Source: Pseudoduganella danionis (lineage in GTDB: Bacteria; Pseudomonadota; Gammaproteobacteria; Burkholderiales; Burkholderiaceae_D). From it: a DNA stretch of 64,000 nucleotides. Both the position numbers and the translations under genes were made by a program. Positions 9,386-18,385 of this stretch are shown here, piece after piece (position 1 is the first letter of the stretch; every line of letters begins with the position of its first letter). The DNA is taken from contig NZ_WNKW01000009.1 of NCBI RefSeq assembly GCF_009720775.1, positions 30,331 through 94,330 of the forward strand, written 5' to 3'. The notes under the pieces are model-generated. The model had not been told where the DNA came from. It did no database searches and was given only the letters and a program-made list of their open reading frames with translations.

Positions 9386-11383
9386 ATGCTTTCCAAGCGT
9401 ACGCTGTGTTTGCTGTTGCTGGCCACTGCCTGCTCCCTCCCTACCCCCGCCCTGTATGCCGCCGACGACCCGGATGCCAGCTGGGCTGGCAAGCTGGAAA
9501 ATGATCAGCTGCTGGCCACGCGCGCTGGCACCGGCCTGCAGGGCGCGCGCAACTGGATCGTGCGGCGCACTGCCGATCTGCTGATCATCGATGCGCCCGA
9601 GGGCGATACCCATCTGGCCATCATGGATTTACAGGCGCCGGACCTGGAGAGCGCTCTGCGCACCGTCTGGGCCAGCTACCAGCCCGGTTTTGCCCGAGCC
9701 CTCAAGCTCAGCACACCCACGCCGGCCAATGGCGGCTGGGATAGTGCTTTCAACGTGGATTATGAAACGTCCCCCAACGAACAGAAAATCTTGGCCGCCT
9801 TTGCCCTGCAAAAAGGCAATAGCTGGACTATCGCCTTGATCGACGGCAGCGATGCCACCATCGCCAAACGGGGCGCGGCCCTGAACCAGATGGTGCGCAG
9901 TGCTGCTCCCTTGGCGTATCAGAAAGAAAGCTTTGCTGACCGCAAGCCACAGCACATGGATGCGGCACGCATCGCCAAGCTGCGCAGCTTCCTCGAAGAA
10001 GCCATGGAGCTGATCGGCATACCGGGCGCCGGCTTCGCCATACTGGACCAGAATCAGGTGGTGTATGAGGGCGGCGTCGGCGTGCGCAAGCTGGGCCAGC
10101 GCCAGCCCGTCGATGCCCACACGCGCTTTCTGGCGGCGTCCAACACCAAGGGCATGAGCACGCTGCTGCTGTCGACACTGGTCGATGAAGGCAAGCTGCG
10201 CTGGAACCAGCCCGTGCAGCAAGTCTTCCCCAGCTTCCAGCTCGGCAGTGCGGACGTGAGTGCCAAGGTGGAAGTACGTCATCTGGTATGTGCTTGCACC
10301 GGCCTGCCACGGCAGGATTTCGAATGGATCTTCGAGTACCGCAATGCCACACCGGATACCTCGCTCAAACTACTGTCCAGAAATAGCCCGACCAGCGGCT
10401 TCGGCGAGGTGTTCCAGTACAACAATCTGATGGCCTCGGCTGCCGGCTATATCGGCGGCCATCTGGTCTACCCCGAGCTGCCGCTCGGTGCGGCCTACGA
10501 CAAAGCCATGCAGAAGCGCATCTTCGATCCGCTCGGCATGCAGGATTCCACCTTCGATATGGCACGCGGCCAGCATGGCAACTACGCGCGCCCACACGGG
10601 CTGGATCGCCATAACAAGGTGGCCGAGCTACCGATGACGCTCAATTACGCCGTCGTGCCCCACCGTCCGGCCGGCGGCGTCTGGACTTCGGCCCACGACC
10701 TGATCCGCTATGTGCAGCTTGAAGCCAATCAGGGCAAGCTGCCGGACGGCCGCCAGCTAGTCTCGGCCGAAAATCTGCTGATGCGGCGCCAGCCGCAGGT
10801 CAGCACCGGCAACCAGACCTTCTACGGCATGGGCCTGTCCGTCGACCGCAGCATGGGCGTGGATGTGGTCCACCATGGCGGCAGCCTATTCGGCTACAAG
10901 AGCGACTGGTATCTGCTGCCCGATGCCGGCATAGGTGCGGTGCTGCTGACCAATTCGGAACAGGGCCGCGTGCTGCTGGGCGCTTTCCAGCGGCGCTTGC
11001 TGGAGCTGGTGTATGACGGTGAAGAAACGGCCATGAAAAATCTGCGCACCCGCGTGACTGCCGAAAAGGCCGAATTCAGCAAGAACTACCAGAGTTATAC
11101 CCTGCCCGCGCAGGATGCCAGCCGGCTGGCACGGCGCTATCACAGCAAGGAGCTGGGCGAACTGAAGGTGCGCCATCAGGGCAAAGAGCTGATCTTCGAT
11201 TTCGGCGAATGGCAGTCCGGCATGGCCTCACGCAAGAACGCCGATGGCACGCTGACCTATCTCACACTCGATCAGGGCTTTGCACCTGACCCGTTCGAGT
11301 TCACCGTAACGCAGCACCAAGGCAAGCGGGCACTCGTCACGCGCGATGGCCAGCATGACTATTTCTTCGTCGAACAGAAATAG
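9386..11383 (+). CDS. Beta-lactamase-fold serine hydrolase (class C / EstB family), exported
   Basis: The 665-residue protein begins with a signal peptide (MLSKRTLCLLLLATACS, likely cleaved after ALYAA). The penicillin-binding-like fold spans roughly residues 200-545 and its three catalytic motifs are visible: S252-N-T-K255, Y345-N-N and H497-G-G. About 200 residues precede the domain and about 120 follow it. Such enzymes include esterases, D-aminopeptidases and carboxypeptidases; true beta-lactamase activity cannot be inferred. It is transcribed away from the ast operon and ends 12 bp before the convergent regulator gene. The substrate is unknown. Confidence 0.85.
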   Translation: MLSKRTLCLLLLATACSLPTPALYAADDPDASWAGKLENDQLLATRAGTGLQGARNWIVRRTADLLIIDAPEGDTHLAIMDLQAPDLESALRTVWASYQPGFARALKLSTPTPANGGWDSAFNVDYETSPNEQKILAAFALQKGNSWTIALIDGSDATIAKRGAALNQMVRSAAPLAYQKESFADRKPQHMDAARIAKLRSFLEEAMELIGIPGAGFAILDQNQVVYEGGVGVRKLGQRQPVDAHTRFLAASNTKGMSTLLLSTLVDEGKLRWNQPVQQVFPSFQLGSADVSAKVEVRHLVCACTGLPRQDFEWIFEYRNATPDTSLKLLSRNSPTSGFGEVFQYNNLMASAAGYIGGHLVYPELPLGAAYDKAMQKRIFDPLGMQDSTFDMARGQHGNYARPHGLDRHNKVAELPMTLNYAVVPHRPAGGVWTSAHDLIRYVQLEANQGKLPDGRQLVSAENLLMRRQPQVSTGNQTFYGMGLSVDRSMGVDVVHHGGSLFGYKSDWYLLPDAGIGAVLLTNSEQGRVLLGAFQRRLLELVYDGEETAMKNLRTRVTAEKAEFSKNYQSYTLPAQDASRLARRYHSKELGELKVRHQGKELIFDFGEWQSGMASRKNADGTLTYLTLDQGFAPDPFEFTVTQHQGKRALVTRDGQHDYFFVEQK

Positions 11384-11395
11384 CCCTTCCAGGCC

Positions 11396-12340
11396 CTAGG
11401 CCGGGGGCGCCAGTTTGCGCTGGCGCTCCTCGCGCGGGGTGTTGCCGAACAGCGCGCCAAACGCCGTAGAGAAGTGCGAGCCGGAGGAGAAGCCGCACAT
11501 CAGCCCCACCTGCACGATGGAATGATTAGTTTCCAGCAGCAACTGGCGCGCCCGCTGCAGCCGCAGTTCCAGATAGTAGCGCGACGGCAGGCTGCCCAGA
11601 TACTGCTTGAACAGACGCTCGAGCTGGCGGCGCGACAGCCCCACCAGATTGGCGATATCGTCGGTAGACAGCGGCTCTTCCAGATTGGTTTCCATCAGCG
11701 TCACAGCTTCGGACAGGCGCGGCTGCAAGGCGCCGAAGCGCGCCTGCAGGGCCACGCGCTGGCGCTCGTCGTGGCCGCGCACGCGTTCCACACACAAGCT
11801 TTCCTTGATATTCGCCTGCACGGTCGCGCCAAACAGCGCTTCGATCAGGGTCAGCGAAAAATCGATGCTGGCGGCACCGCCGCAGCAACTCAGGTGGCGT
11901 CCATCGAGCGCAAACAGATTTGGCGTGAGCACAGCGCGCTCGCTAAAGCTTTCCGTTTCCGCATACAGCGACCATGGCAGAGCGATGCGTACACCGGCCA
12001 TGGCACCAGCCGCAGCCAGCCACAGCACGCCCGCGCCGACGCCGCCCCAGTAATCGGCCGAGCGGCAGCGCTCGATCACGGCGCGTATCAGTTCCGGTGA
12101 GAGCGGCGCCTGCTGCTCGTCAGCCACCAGCAGCGCGATATGCCAGCCCGGCTGGGCCAGCACCACCTGCGTGGGCGACATGGTTTCCAGATGCAGCACT
12201 TCGCGCCCCAGCGCGGCCGCCGCAAGGCGCAGCGGCTGCACGAGTCCGGCCCAGCTAATGGCGTCCGCTTCCCCTGCATTTACCAGCAGTATGCGCAAGG
12301 GACGCTGTTGCGCCAGAGGGGCGAGAGCTTCGAAAGACAT
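11396..12340 (-). CDS. GlxA/AraC-family transcriptional regulator, ArgR-like (Pseudomonas type)
   Basis: The 314-residue protein has an N-terminal DJ-1/PfpI-like sensory domain (about residues 15-190) and a C-terminal AraC HTH domain (about 215-305). The second helix pair reads SIVQVGLMCGFSSGSHFSTAFGALFG. This architecture is that of Pseudomonas ArgR, which activates the aru/ast operon and gdhB in response to arginine. The start at 12340 lies 11 bp after the stop of the DMT transporter gene, implying one transcript; the frame is open far upstream but only by overlapping that gene. With an ArgR-like box in the astC promoter 2 kb away it is the best candidate for the pathway activator. CdhR or choline-type GlxA regulators are alternatives. 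Confidence 0.8.
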   Translation of the reverse strand: MSFEALAPLAQQRPLRILLVNAGEADAISWAGLVQPLRLAAAALGREVLHLETMSPTQVVLAQPGWHIALLVADEQQAPLSPELIRAVIERCRSADYWGGVGAGVLWLAAAGAMAGVRIALPWSLYAETESFSERAVLTPNLFALDGRHLSCCGGAASIDFSLTLIEALFGATVQANIKESLCVERVRGHDERQRVALQARFGALQPRLSEAVTLMETNLEEPLSTDDIANLVGLSRRQLERLFKQYLGSLPSRYYLELRLQRARQLLLETNHSIVQVGLMCGFSSGSHFSTAFGALFGNTPREERQRKLAPPA

Positions 12341-12351
12341 GGGCGGCCAGT

Positions 12352-13266
12352 TTACTCCGGTGCCAGCGCGGCGGCCGGACGTTCCGTGCTCCACTGGCTG
12401 ACGATCATGCCCGAGATCAGCAGGCCGGCGCCCAGCAGACCATTCCATGCCAGCGTTTCGCCGAGCCAGAAATAGGCGAAGATGGCAGCGCAACCCGGCT
12501 CGAAAGCGTAGATCACGGCCGCTTCGTTGGCACTGCTGTGGCTCTGACCCCAGGTCTGCAGCGAGATGATGGCGGCCGTGGCCACCGTGCCCAGATACAG
12601 CAGATTCCAGCCATAGGTATTCAGGCCGGTGCTGATGTAGGCTATGTAGTTCGGTAATTCTTCGGCGCGCTCGGCGCTGCCTAGCGGTACTTCGCGGATC
12701 AGCAGCCAGAGCGCCGCGCACAGCGCCACGGTAACGATCTGCGCAGCCGTCAGCGTCATCAGGCGCTCGACCTTGCGGGTAGTGGTTTCCATCAGCTTCA
12801 CGTAGATACCGAAGAACAGCGCGCACAGCAGCGCCAGCGTATCGCCGCGGCCCCAGGTAAAACTGCCTTCCCAGCACAGTGCAAACAGGCCGGCCAGCGC
12901 CAGCGCAAGTGCCAGCATGATGCGGCGTTCCAGCTTCGCGCCCATCAGCACACCCAGCAACGGTGGCACCATCACATTCAGCCCCGTCACGAAAGCATTG
13001 CGGTTGGAACTGGTCAGGGCCAGCCCTTCGATCTGGAACACGTAGCACAGAAACAACACCACACCGGCCACAGCACCCCAGCCGAGGTCGCGCAGACGGG
13101 CGCGCCACAGAAATGGCAACAGCAGCACACTGGCCAGCGCGAAGCGGCATAGCACGATCCAACTGGCCGACAGATAGCCCGTCATGTCTTTCATTGCAGG
13201 GAAAGTCGTGCCCCAGACCAGAGTAACGATGAGTAAAGCGCTAATGCCTCGCAAGTGTTGTGACAT
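12352..13266 (-). CDS. DMT-superfamily (EamA) transporter
   Basis: A 304-residue, very hydrophobic protein with two EamA repeats (about residues 8-140 and 155-295) and around ten membrane helices. It starts MSQHLRGISALLIVTLVWGTTF, with the family W-G-T-x-F motif after the first helix. I choose the ATG at 13266; a TTG three codons earlier is possible. DMT carriers mostly export amino acids or metabolites. Being in tandem with the ArgR-like regulator suggests an amino-acid substrate, but this is inference. Confidence 0.86.
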   Translation of the reverse strand: MSQHLRGISALLIVTLVWGTTFPAMKDMTGYLSASWIVLCRFALASVLLLPFLWRARLRDLGWGAVAGVVLFLCYVFQIEGLALTSSNRNAFVTGLNVMVPPLLGVLMGAKLERRIMLALALALAGLFALCWEGSFTWGRGDTLALLCALFFGIYVKLMETTTRKVERLMTLTAAQIVTVALCAALWLLIREVPLGSAERAEELPNYIAYISTGLNTYGWNLLYLGTVATAAIISLQTWGQSHSSANEAAVIYAFEPGCAAIFAYFWLGETLAWNGLLGAGLLISGMIVSQWSTERPAAALAPE

Positions 13267-13330
13267 TTCTGGCAATCCAAAAGAGCGGAGCCAACATTGT
13301 ACGCTGCAGCGTTTCAGTTGGCGATGCGGC

Positions 13331-13336
13331 TATAAT
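13331..13336 (+). promoter_or_regulatory. TATAAT just upstream of the marR-like gene
   Basis: A perfect -10 hexamer ends nine bases before the ATG of the MarR-family gene, which would place transcription start at or within a base or two of the start codon. No good ribosome site is present. Either the message is leaderless or the hexamer is not used. Confidence 0.35.
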
Positions 13337-13344
13337 CATGGCCT

Positions 13345-13818
13345 ATGGGTGAACGATTCTTGAAGAGCATCCGGCTACTGGCCGAATGTATGCAGGGCTA
13401 TGAACGCCTCTCTGGCTGTTATGTACGCCAGAGTGGTCTGACACATGCCCAGTTCGACATCATCGCCACACTGGGCAACACCGCCGGCATGTCTTACAAG
13501 GAACTCGGAGAAAAGACTCTGATTACCAAGGGCACGCTGACGGGTGTGATCGAACGGCTGGAGCAGAAAGGGCTGGTGGAGCGTCAGCGCAGCGATTGCG
13601 ACAAGCGCTCCTTCTTCGTGCGCCTGACGGCAGAGGGCGAGCGTACGTTTGCCTGCGCCTTCCCGCAAGTGGTGCAGCAGAGCGGTAAAGCTTTTGCCCA
13701 CTACAGCGAGGAAGATTTCCGCGCGCTCGAAGCCAGCCTGAGCACGCTCAAGGCCGCCATCACGACCAGTTTGCAGGAATGCCCGTCCACCCCTGACTCA
13801 ACCAAGGAAAACTTTTGA
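13345..13818 (+). CDS. MarR-family transcriptional regulator
   Basis: The 157-residue protein has the MarR winged-helix layout: dimerisation helices at both ends, the HTH around residues 40-90 (MSYKELGEKTLITKGTLTGVIERLEQKGLVER) and the conserved wing motif with D-KRS-FV-LT. MarR proteins are small-molecule-responsive repressors. It is divergent from the DMT transporter, whose start is 78 bp away, making that transporter a possible target. Its stop codon overlaps the start of the next gene. Confidence 0.9.
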   Translation: MGERFLKSIRLLAECMQGYERLSGCYVRQSGLTHAQFDIIATLGNTAGMSYKELGEKTLITKGTLTGVIERLEQKGLVERQRSDCDKRSFFVRLTAEGERTFACAFPQVVQQSGKAFAHYSEEDFRALEASLSTLKAAITTSLQECPSTPDSTKENF

Positions 13819-14096
13819 AAACGACATTGATCGCCGGCGTGAAGCCCGCCAAATTCGACAAACACATCATCGGCAACCTGCTGCTGAATCAGGCAACGGA
13901 AGACGAAGTACGCATGGAAAAACTGCTGATCGGCGTGCGCAATGAAGATGGCGAAATCTACCGCCTGATCGGCGCCACCAAACCGAACAGCTTCATGAAC
14001 GCAGTAGAAGAGCTGGGCGAACTGGATCTGATCGACGAACTCAAAGACTACGACGATCCGCAGGATGGCTACGACGCCATCTTTAGCGAAGAGTAA
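13815..14096 (+). CDS. Small acidic conserved-looking protein, unknown function
   Basis: The 93-residue frame starts with TTG at 13815, overlapping the marR-like stop codon by four bases (TTGA), with AAGGAAA seven to eight bases upstream. The product is rich in Asp and Glu, especially the last 30 residues, and has no membrane segment. No family is recognised. Coupling to the regulator and codon use like the neighbours support it as a real gene. The convergent WYL regulator ends 5 bp later. Confidence 0.7.
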   Translation: MKTTLIAGVKPAKFDKHIIGNLLLNQATEDEVRMEKLLIGVRNEDGEIYRLIGATKPNSFMNAVEELGELDLIDELKDYDDPQDGYDAIFSEE

Positions 14097-14100
14097 TTCC

Positions 14101-14796
14101 TTACGACTCGTCGCGTATCCCCAGCTCGGCGCGCCAGCTTTTCAGCAGCACGCCGCGCCGCACGGGATAGCGCTCCGCCAGCGTCTGCACGGCGCTGATG
14201 CGGTCGATGCGAAAGTGCCGGTAGGCCGAGCGCATTTCGCACCATGCGGCCAGCAAGCGCTTGCCTTCGAAGAAGGCCAGCGCAAACGGCCACACCATGC
14301 GCTCGGTCGCGCGCCCCTGTTCATCGCAGTAGGACAGCAGCAAGCGCTGCTGGTAGCGGATCGCCTCGCGCACGGGCTGCACATGCGCATCGCTGACGGC
14401 GCTGGCATCGTCGCCGATCGGCACCCACAGGCTGGTCTCGGCCATATCGTCGCGCAGGTCTTTCGGCGTGGCGGCAGCAATACGTGCAAGCGCACTCTGC
14501 GCGGCAGCAGCCAGCCCCGCATCACCCTGCCGCCGCACCCAGCGCGCGCCCAGCACCAGCGCTTCAATTTCATCGACACCGAACATCAGCGGCGGCAGAA
14601 AGCTGCCCGCCTTGAGCCGGTAGCCTATGCCGGCCTCGCCTTCGAGTGGCGCGCCCAGATCACCGAGTGTCTTGATATCGCGGTAGATAGTGCGCTCGGA
14701 CACGCCAAGCTGCTCGGCCAGCCGCGCCGCCGTCACAGGATGGCGATACCCGCGCAGCGCATCCATCAGCAGAAACAAACGCCCACTACGACTCAT
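14101..14796 (-). CDS. YafY/DeoR-type regulator with HTH and WYL domains
   Basis: This 231-residue protein has an N-terminal winged HTH (MSRSGRLFLLMDALRGYRHPVTAARLAEQLGVSERTIYRDIKTL) and a C-terminal WYL domain; the WYL-like core reads VWPFALAFFEGKRLLAAWCEMRSAYRHFRIDRI. The family senses nucleotides or other ligands and mostly represses neighbouring operons. No obvious target gene adjoins it. A large palindromic REP-like element lies 15 bp upstream of its start. Confidence 0.88.
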   Translation of the reverse strand: MSRSGRLFLLMDALRGYRHPVTAARLAEQLGVSERTIYRDIKTLGDLGAPLEGEAGIGYRLKAGSFLPPLMFGVDEIEALVLGARWVRRQGDAGLAAAAQSALARIAAATPKDLRDDMAETSLWVPIGDDASAVSDAHVQPVREAIRYQQRLLLSYCDEQGRATERMVWPFALAFFEGKRLLAAWCEMRSAYRHFRIDRISAVQTLAERYPVRRGVLLKSWRAELGIRDES

Positions 14797-14810
14797 CGCT
14801 TCTCCACAGC

Positions 14811-14884
14811 GGGGTCAGGTCGGGCATTGGCGCAGAGCTCGCTTATAAATAGGCGAGCTCTGCGCCAATGCCCGACCTGACCCC
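14811..14884. repeat. REP-like long palindrome with GTCAGGTCGGGCA core
   Basis: A near-perfect inverted repeat with arms of about 32 bp around a short AT-rich centre (TTATAAATA). Each arm begins GGGGTCAGGTCGGGCA at its outer end. The same core recurs as nested arms at 24730-24845. It lies between a regulator start and the secF terminator, outside genes, as REP/BIME elements do. No RAYT transposase is present in the window. Confidence 0.75.
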
Positions 14885-14889
14885 TCAAA

Positions 14890-14928
14890 TAAAAAAAAAC
14901 CCCCGTTGAACTGCGCGCTCAGCGGGGG
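14890..14928 (-). terminator. Rho-independent terminator of the secDF operon
   Basis: On the minus strand a 10-bp stem, ten C/G-rich pairs with one G-U, is followed by nine T. It lies 20 bp after the secF stop codon. Confidence 0.85.
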
Positions 14929-14948
14929 ATCGTTGCAACCGTCAGCGC

Positions 14949-15971
14949 TTAAACCACGGCGCCGTCAGTCTCGTCTTTTTCCTTGACCGGCTTGATCAGG
15001 TCTTCACGCTTCACGCCCAGCCACATGGCCACGGCAGCAGCCACGAACACGGACGAGTAGATACCGAAGCAGATACCGATGGTCAGCGCCATGGCGAAGA
15101 AGTGCAGCGTCGGGCCGCCCAGGAACAGCATCGACAGCACCATCATCTGGGTACAACCGTGGGTGATGATGGTACGCGAGATGGTCGAGGTGATCGCGTT
15201 GTCGATCACTTCATGCACGGAAGCTTTACGCTGCTTGCGGAAGTTCTCGCGGATCCGGTCGAAAATCACCACCGATTCATTCACCGAGTAACCCAGCACG
15301 GCCAGCACACCGGCCAGCACGGTCAGCGAGAATTCCCACTGGAAGAAGGCGAAGAAGCCCAGAATGATCACCACGTCGTGCAAGTTAGCGATAATCGCAG
15401 CAACCGCGAACTTCCACTCGAAGCGGATGGCCAGATAGATCATCACGCCCACCACCACGGCGGCCAGTGCTTTCAGGCCGTTCTCGGTCAGCTCGTCGCC
15501 CACCTGCGGACCAACGAACTCCACCTTCTGCAGCGACACCGCTTCGGCGCCGGCCGCATCGGCGCAGCTCTGCTTAACCACGTGCTCGCCCTTGGCGGTT
15601 ACCGTGTCGATGTCTTTCAGGCTACCGCTTTCGGCTTTGCACAGTGCGTCGAACACCTGTGCCGAAGCGTCTTTCGGCGTGACGTTCTTCACCACCGGCA
15701 GACGCAGCATCACGTCGTGCGCAGTGCCGAAGCTGGTCGCTTCCGGCTGTTCGTAGCCTATCTTCTCCAGCGTGCCGCGTATCCGTTCCAGATTCGCCGC
15801 CTGCTGGTAGCGCAGTTCCATCACCGTACCGCCGGTGAATTCCACCGACAGGTGCAATCCCTTATGCAGCAGGAAGAACACGGCCGCCACGAAGGTCAAC
15901 GCCGAAATGACGTTGAACACCAGCGCGTGGCGCATGAACGGGATGTCTTTTTTAATGCGGAAAAATTCCAT
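14949..15971 (-). CDS. secF: Protein translocase subunit SecF
   Basis: The 340-residue inner-membrane protein works with SecD and YajC to pull proteins through SecYEG using the proton gradient. It starts MEFFRIKKDIPFMRHALVF, has a first membrane helix, a periplasmic domain (about 40-165) and five C-terminal helices with the RND-family motif GYSVNESVVIFDRIRENFR. Last gene of the queA-tgt-yajC-secDF cluster, 25 bp after secD. Confidence 0.97.
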   Translation of the reverse strand: MEFFRIKKDIPFMRHALVFNVISALTFVAAVFFLLHKGLHLSVEFTGGTVMELRYQQAANLERIRGTLEKIGYEQPEATSFGTAHDVMLRLPVVKNVTPKDASAQVFDALCKAESGSLKDIDTVTAKGEHVVKQSCADAAGAEAVSLQKVEFVGPQVGDELTENGLKALAAVVVGVMIYLAIRFEWKFAVAAIIANLHDVVIILGFFAFFQWEFSLTVLAGVLAVLGYSVNESVVIFDRIRENFRKQRKASVHEVIDNAITSTISRTIITHGCTQMMVLSMLFLGGPTLHFFAMALTIGICFGIYSSVFVAAAVAMWLGVKREDLIKPVKEKDETDGAVV

Positions 15972-15996
15972 GTTTACAGTCCCTGTTTATTTCTGA

Positions 15997-17859
15997 CTAT
16001 TTCTGATCCGGTACCCAGACGGTACCGATGGCGATAGCTTGCAGCTTCTTCTTGCGGCCGTACCACAGGTTGACCACACCGCGCGACACAAACACGGCGG
16101 AGAACATCGAGGTCAGAATACCCAGCGTGTGTACCACGGCGAAGCCGCGCACAGGACCGGAACCGAAGGCCCAGAGTGCCAGACCAACGATCAGGGTGGT
16201 CACGTTAGAGTCGATAATGGTGGCCCATGCGCGCTCGAAACCGGCCGAAATGGCTGCCTGCGGCGAAGCGCCGGCCCGCAGTTCTTCCCGCACACGTTCG
16301 TTAATCAGCACGTTGGAGTCAATCGCCATACCCAGCGCCAGCGCAATTGCGGCCATGCCCGGCAGCGTCAGGGTAGCCTGCATCAGCGACAGCAGCGCTA
16401 CCAGCAGCAGCAGGTTGACGCCCAGCGCCAGCACGCTGAAGAAGCCGAACATCATGTAGTAGACCAGCATGAACACGGCAATCGCGGCAAAGCCGTAGAT
16501 GGTCGAGTGCATACCTTTGGCGATGTTTTCCGCACCCAGCGCAGGGCCGATGGTGCGTTCTTCGATCACTTCCATCGGTGCCGACAGTGCGCCGGAGCGC
16601 AGCAGCAGAGCCAGTTCGGCCGAGTTTTCGGCGTTGCCCATACCGGTGATCTGGAAGCTGCTACCGAATTCGCTCTGGATGGTGGCTACCGACAGCACTT
16701 CCGGTTTGCCTTTTTCAAACAGCACGATGGCCATGCGCTTGCCCACGTTGTCGCGGGTCAGGTCACGCATCTTGCGGCCACCATCACCGTTCAGGGTGAT
16801 GCTGACAGCAGCCTGCTGGTTCTGGTCGAAGCTGGCAATCGCGCTGGAGATGTAATCACCGGTGATGACCACATCCTTGCTCAGTACCACAGGCACGTTG
16901 CGGCCCACGGTGAACAGCTCGGAGTTGAACGGAACCGCCGACGACAGTTCGGTGCCCGGGGTGATGGAGTTATCCACCATGCGCACTTCCAGCGTGGCGG
17001 TACGGCCGATCACGGCACGCGCGCGGGCCACGTCCTGCACGCCGGGCAGCTGCACCACGATGCGGTCAGGACCTTGCTGCTGGATGACCGGCTCGGCCAC
17101 ACCCAGTTCGTTCACCCGTTTCGACAGGGTGGAGATATTCTGCTTCACGCCATCATCGATGGTCTGCTTGAGTGCAGCCGGTTTCAGGCTCACCACGGTT
17201 TTCAGCGCATCGCCTTCGCCGCTATCGACGAAGGACAGGTCGCCCAGCTGGCTAGCCAGTACGTCCTTGGCTTTCTGGCGGGTGGCATCGTCGCGGAAGC
17301 GGATTTCGATGTTGTCGCCCACGCGGTCGATACCGGCGTGACGCACATTTTTGTCGCGCAGCTGGCTACGCGCCGCAGCCTGAATACCCTGCACGCGCTT
17401 GTTCAGCACGGCCTTGGTATCCACCTGCATCAGGAAGTGCACGCCGCCGCGCAGGTCCAGACCGAGGTACATCGGCAGGGCGTGCAGCGATTGCATCCAT
17501 TTAGGGGTGTCCGATTGCAGATTCAGTGCCACCAGATAGGTCGGATCGGCCGGATCGGCATTCAGGCCTTTTTCCAGCACGGCCTTGGCGCGGAACTGGA
17601 TATCGGGATCGGCAAAACGGGCGCGCACGGAGGCGTAAGTGCCGCTGCCATCGAAGGCGATGCCGTTGTTGGCGATGTTGGCTGCTTTCAGCACATCGTC
17701 CACCTTGGCCACCATATCGGCCGTCATCTTGACGGTGGATTTACCACTCGTCACTTGAACCGCAGGCGACTGGCCGAAGTAGTTGGGCGCCGTGAACAGT
17801 GCGCCCAGCAGCACGGCCGCGAGGATCAGTATGTATTTCCAGAGAGGATAGCGATTCAT
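15997..17859 (-). CDS. secD: Protein translocase subunit SecD
   Basis: A 620-residue SecD of normal length. I start at MNRYPLWKYILILAAVLLGALF (17859); the frame runs 21 codons further upstream with no ribosome site. Visible motifs are LGLDLRGGVHFLMQVD in the first periplasmic domain and GMAIDSNVLINERVREEL in the fourth membrane helix, conserved in SecD. It spans the inner membrane six times and couples proton flow to late translocation steps together with SecF. Confidence 0.97.
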   Translation of the reverse strand: MNRYPLWKYILILAAVLLGALFTAPNYFGQSPAVQVTSGKSTVKMTADMVAKVDDVLKAANIANNGIAFDGSGTYASVRARFADPDIQFRAKAVLEKGLNADPADPTYLVALNLQSDTPKWMQSLHALPMYLGLDLRGGVHFLMQVDTKAVLNKRVQGIQAAARSQLRDKNVRHAGIDRVGDNIEIRFRDDATRQKAKDVLASQLGDLSFVDSGEGDALKTVVSLKPAALKQTIDDGVKQNISTLSKRVNELGVAEPVIQQQGPDRIVVQLPGVQDVARARAVIGRTATLEVRMVDNSITPGTELSSAVPFNSELFTVGRNVPVVLSKDVVITGDYISSAIASFDQNQQAAVSITLNGDGGRKMRDLTRDNVGKRMAIVLFEKGKPEVLSVATIQSEFGSSFQITGMGNAENSAELALLLRSGALSAPMEVIEERTIGPALGAENIAKGMHSTIYGFAAIAVFMLVYYMMFGFFSVLALGVNLLLLVALLSLMQATLTLPGMAAIALALGMAIDSNVLINERVREELRAGASPQAAISAGFERAWATIIDSNVTTLIVGLALWAFGSGPVRGFAVVHTLGILTSMFSAVFVSRGVVNLWYGRKKKLQAIAIGTVWVPDQK

Positions 17860-17922
17860 AATTTCAACGTTGTAGTGTGGCGTTGGATGCAACACGGCCC
17901 GCGTTACAGCGGGCCGCAGCAA

Positions 17923-18258
17923 TTACAGCGTTTTCAGCGTGCCCTTAGGCAGCAGCATGGTGACGGAGTTTTTCTGCACCACCAGTTCGGTGCCGCTGGA
18001 GACTTCCAGGGTCACGTACAGATCGGTCACTTTGACTACTTTGCCCAGCACGCCGCCGGCCGTCACGACTTCGTCGCCCTTGGTCAGCGCGTCCATCATG
18101 GCTTTCTGTTCTTTCATGCGCTTTTGCTGAGGACGAATCATCAGGAAATACATCGCAACGAACATCAGGATCAGCGGCAGGAAGCTACCGATGTTGCCAC
18201 CCAGACCGAGTGCGTCGAGCGGGGAAGCGGATTGGGCGTATGCGTTGGAAATGAACAC
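17923..18258 (-). CDS. yajC: Preprotein translocase subunit YajC
   Basis: This 111-residue protein has one membrane helix (FLPLILMFVAMYFLMIRPQQKR), with the family motif MIRPQQKR right after it, and a small cytoplasmic domain (GDEVVTAGGVLGKV). It forms the SecDF-YajC complex. It precedes secD by 63 bp in the usual order. Confidence 0.96.
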   Translation of the reverse strand: MFISNAYAQSASPLDALGLGGNIGSFLPLILMFVAMYFLMIRPQQKRMKEQKAMMDALTKGDEVVTAGGVLGKVVKVTDLYVTLEVSSGTELVVQKNSVTMLLPKGTLKTL

Positions 18259-18385
18259 AGGTGACTCCGATAATAGTTAAAAAAATTAGCGCTGTATTCT
18301 AGCACTGGCCGGAAGGCGCTAGGACTTCTGGCCATATGGGAGGGATAAATCTTTTTACAAGACTCATCCGCAAATTAGTTGTTGT

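Noticed and set aside
11396..13162. A single 588-residue minus-strand protein
   Set aside because: Its first half overlaps the DMT transporter in another frame; only the part from 12340 matches the GlxA/AraC family.
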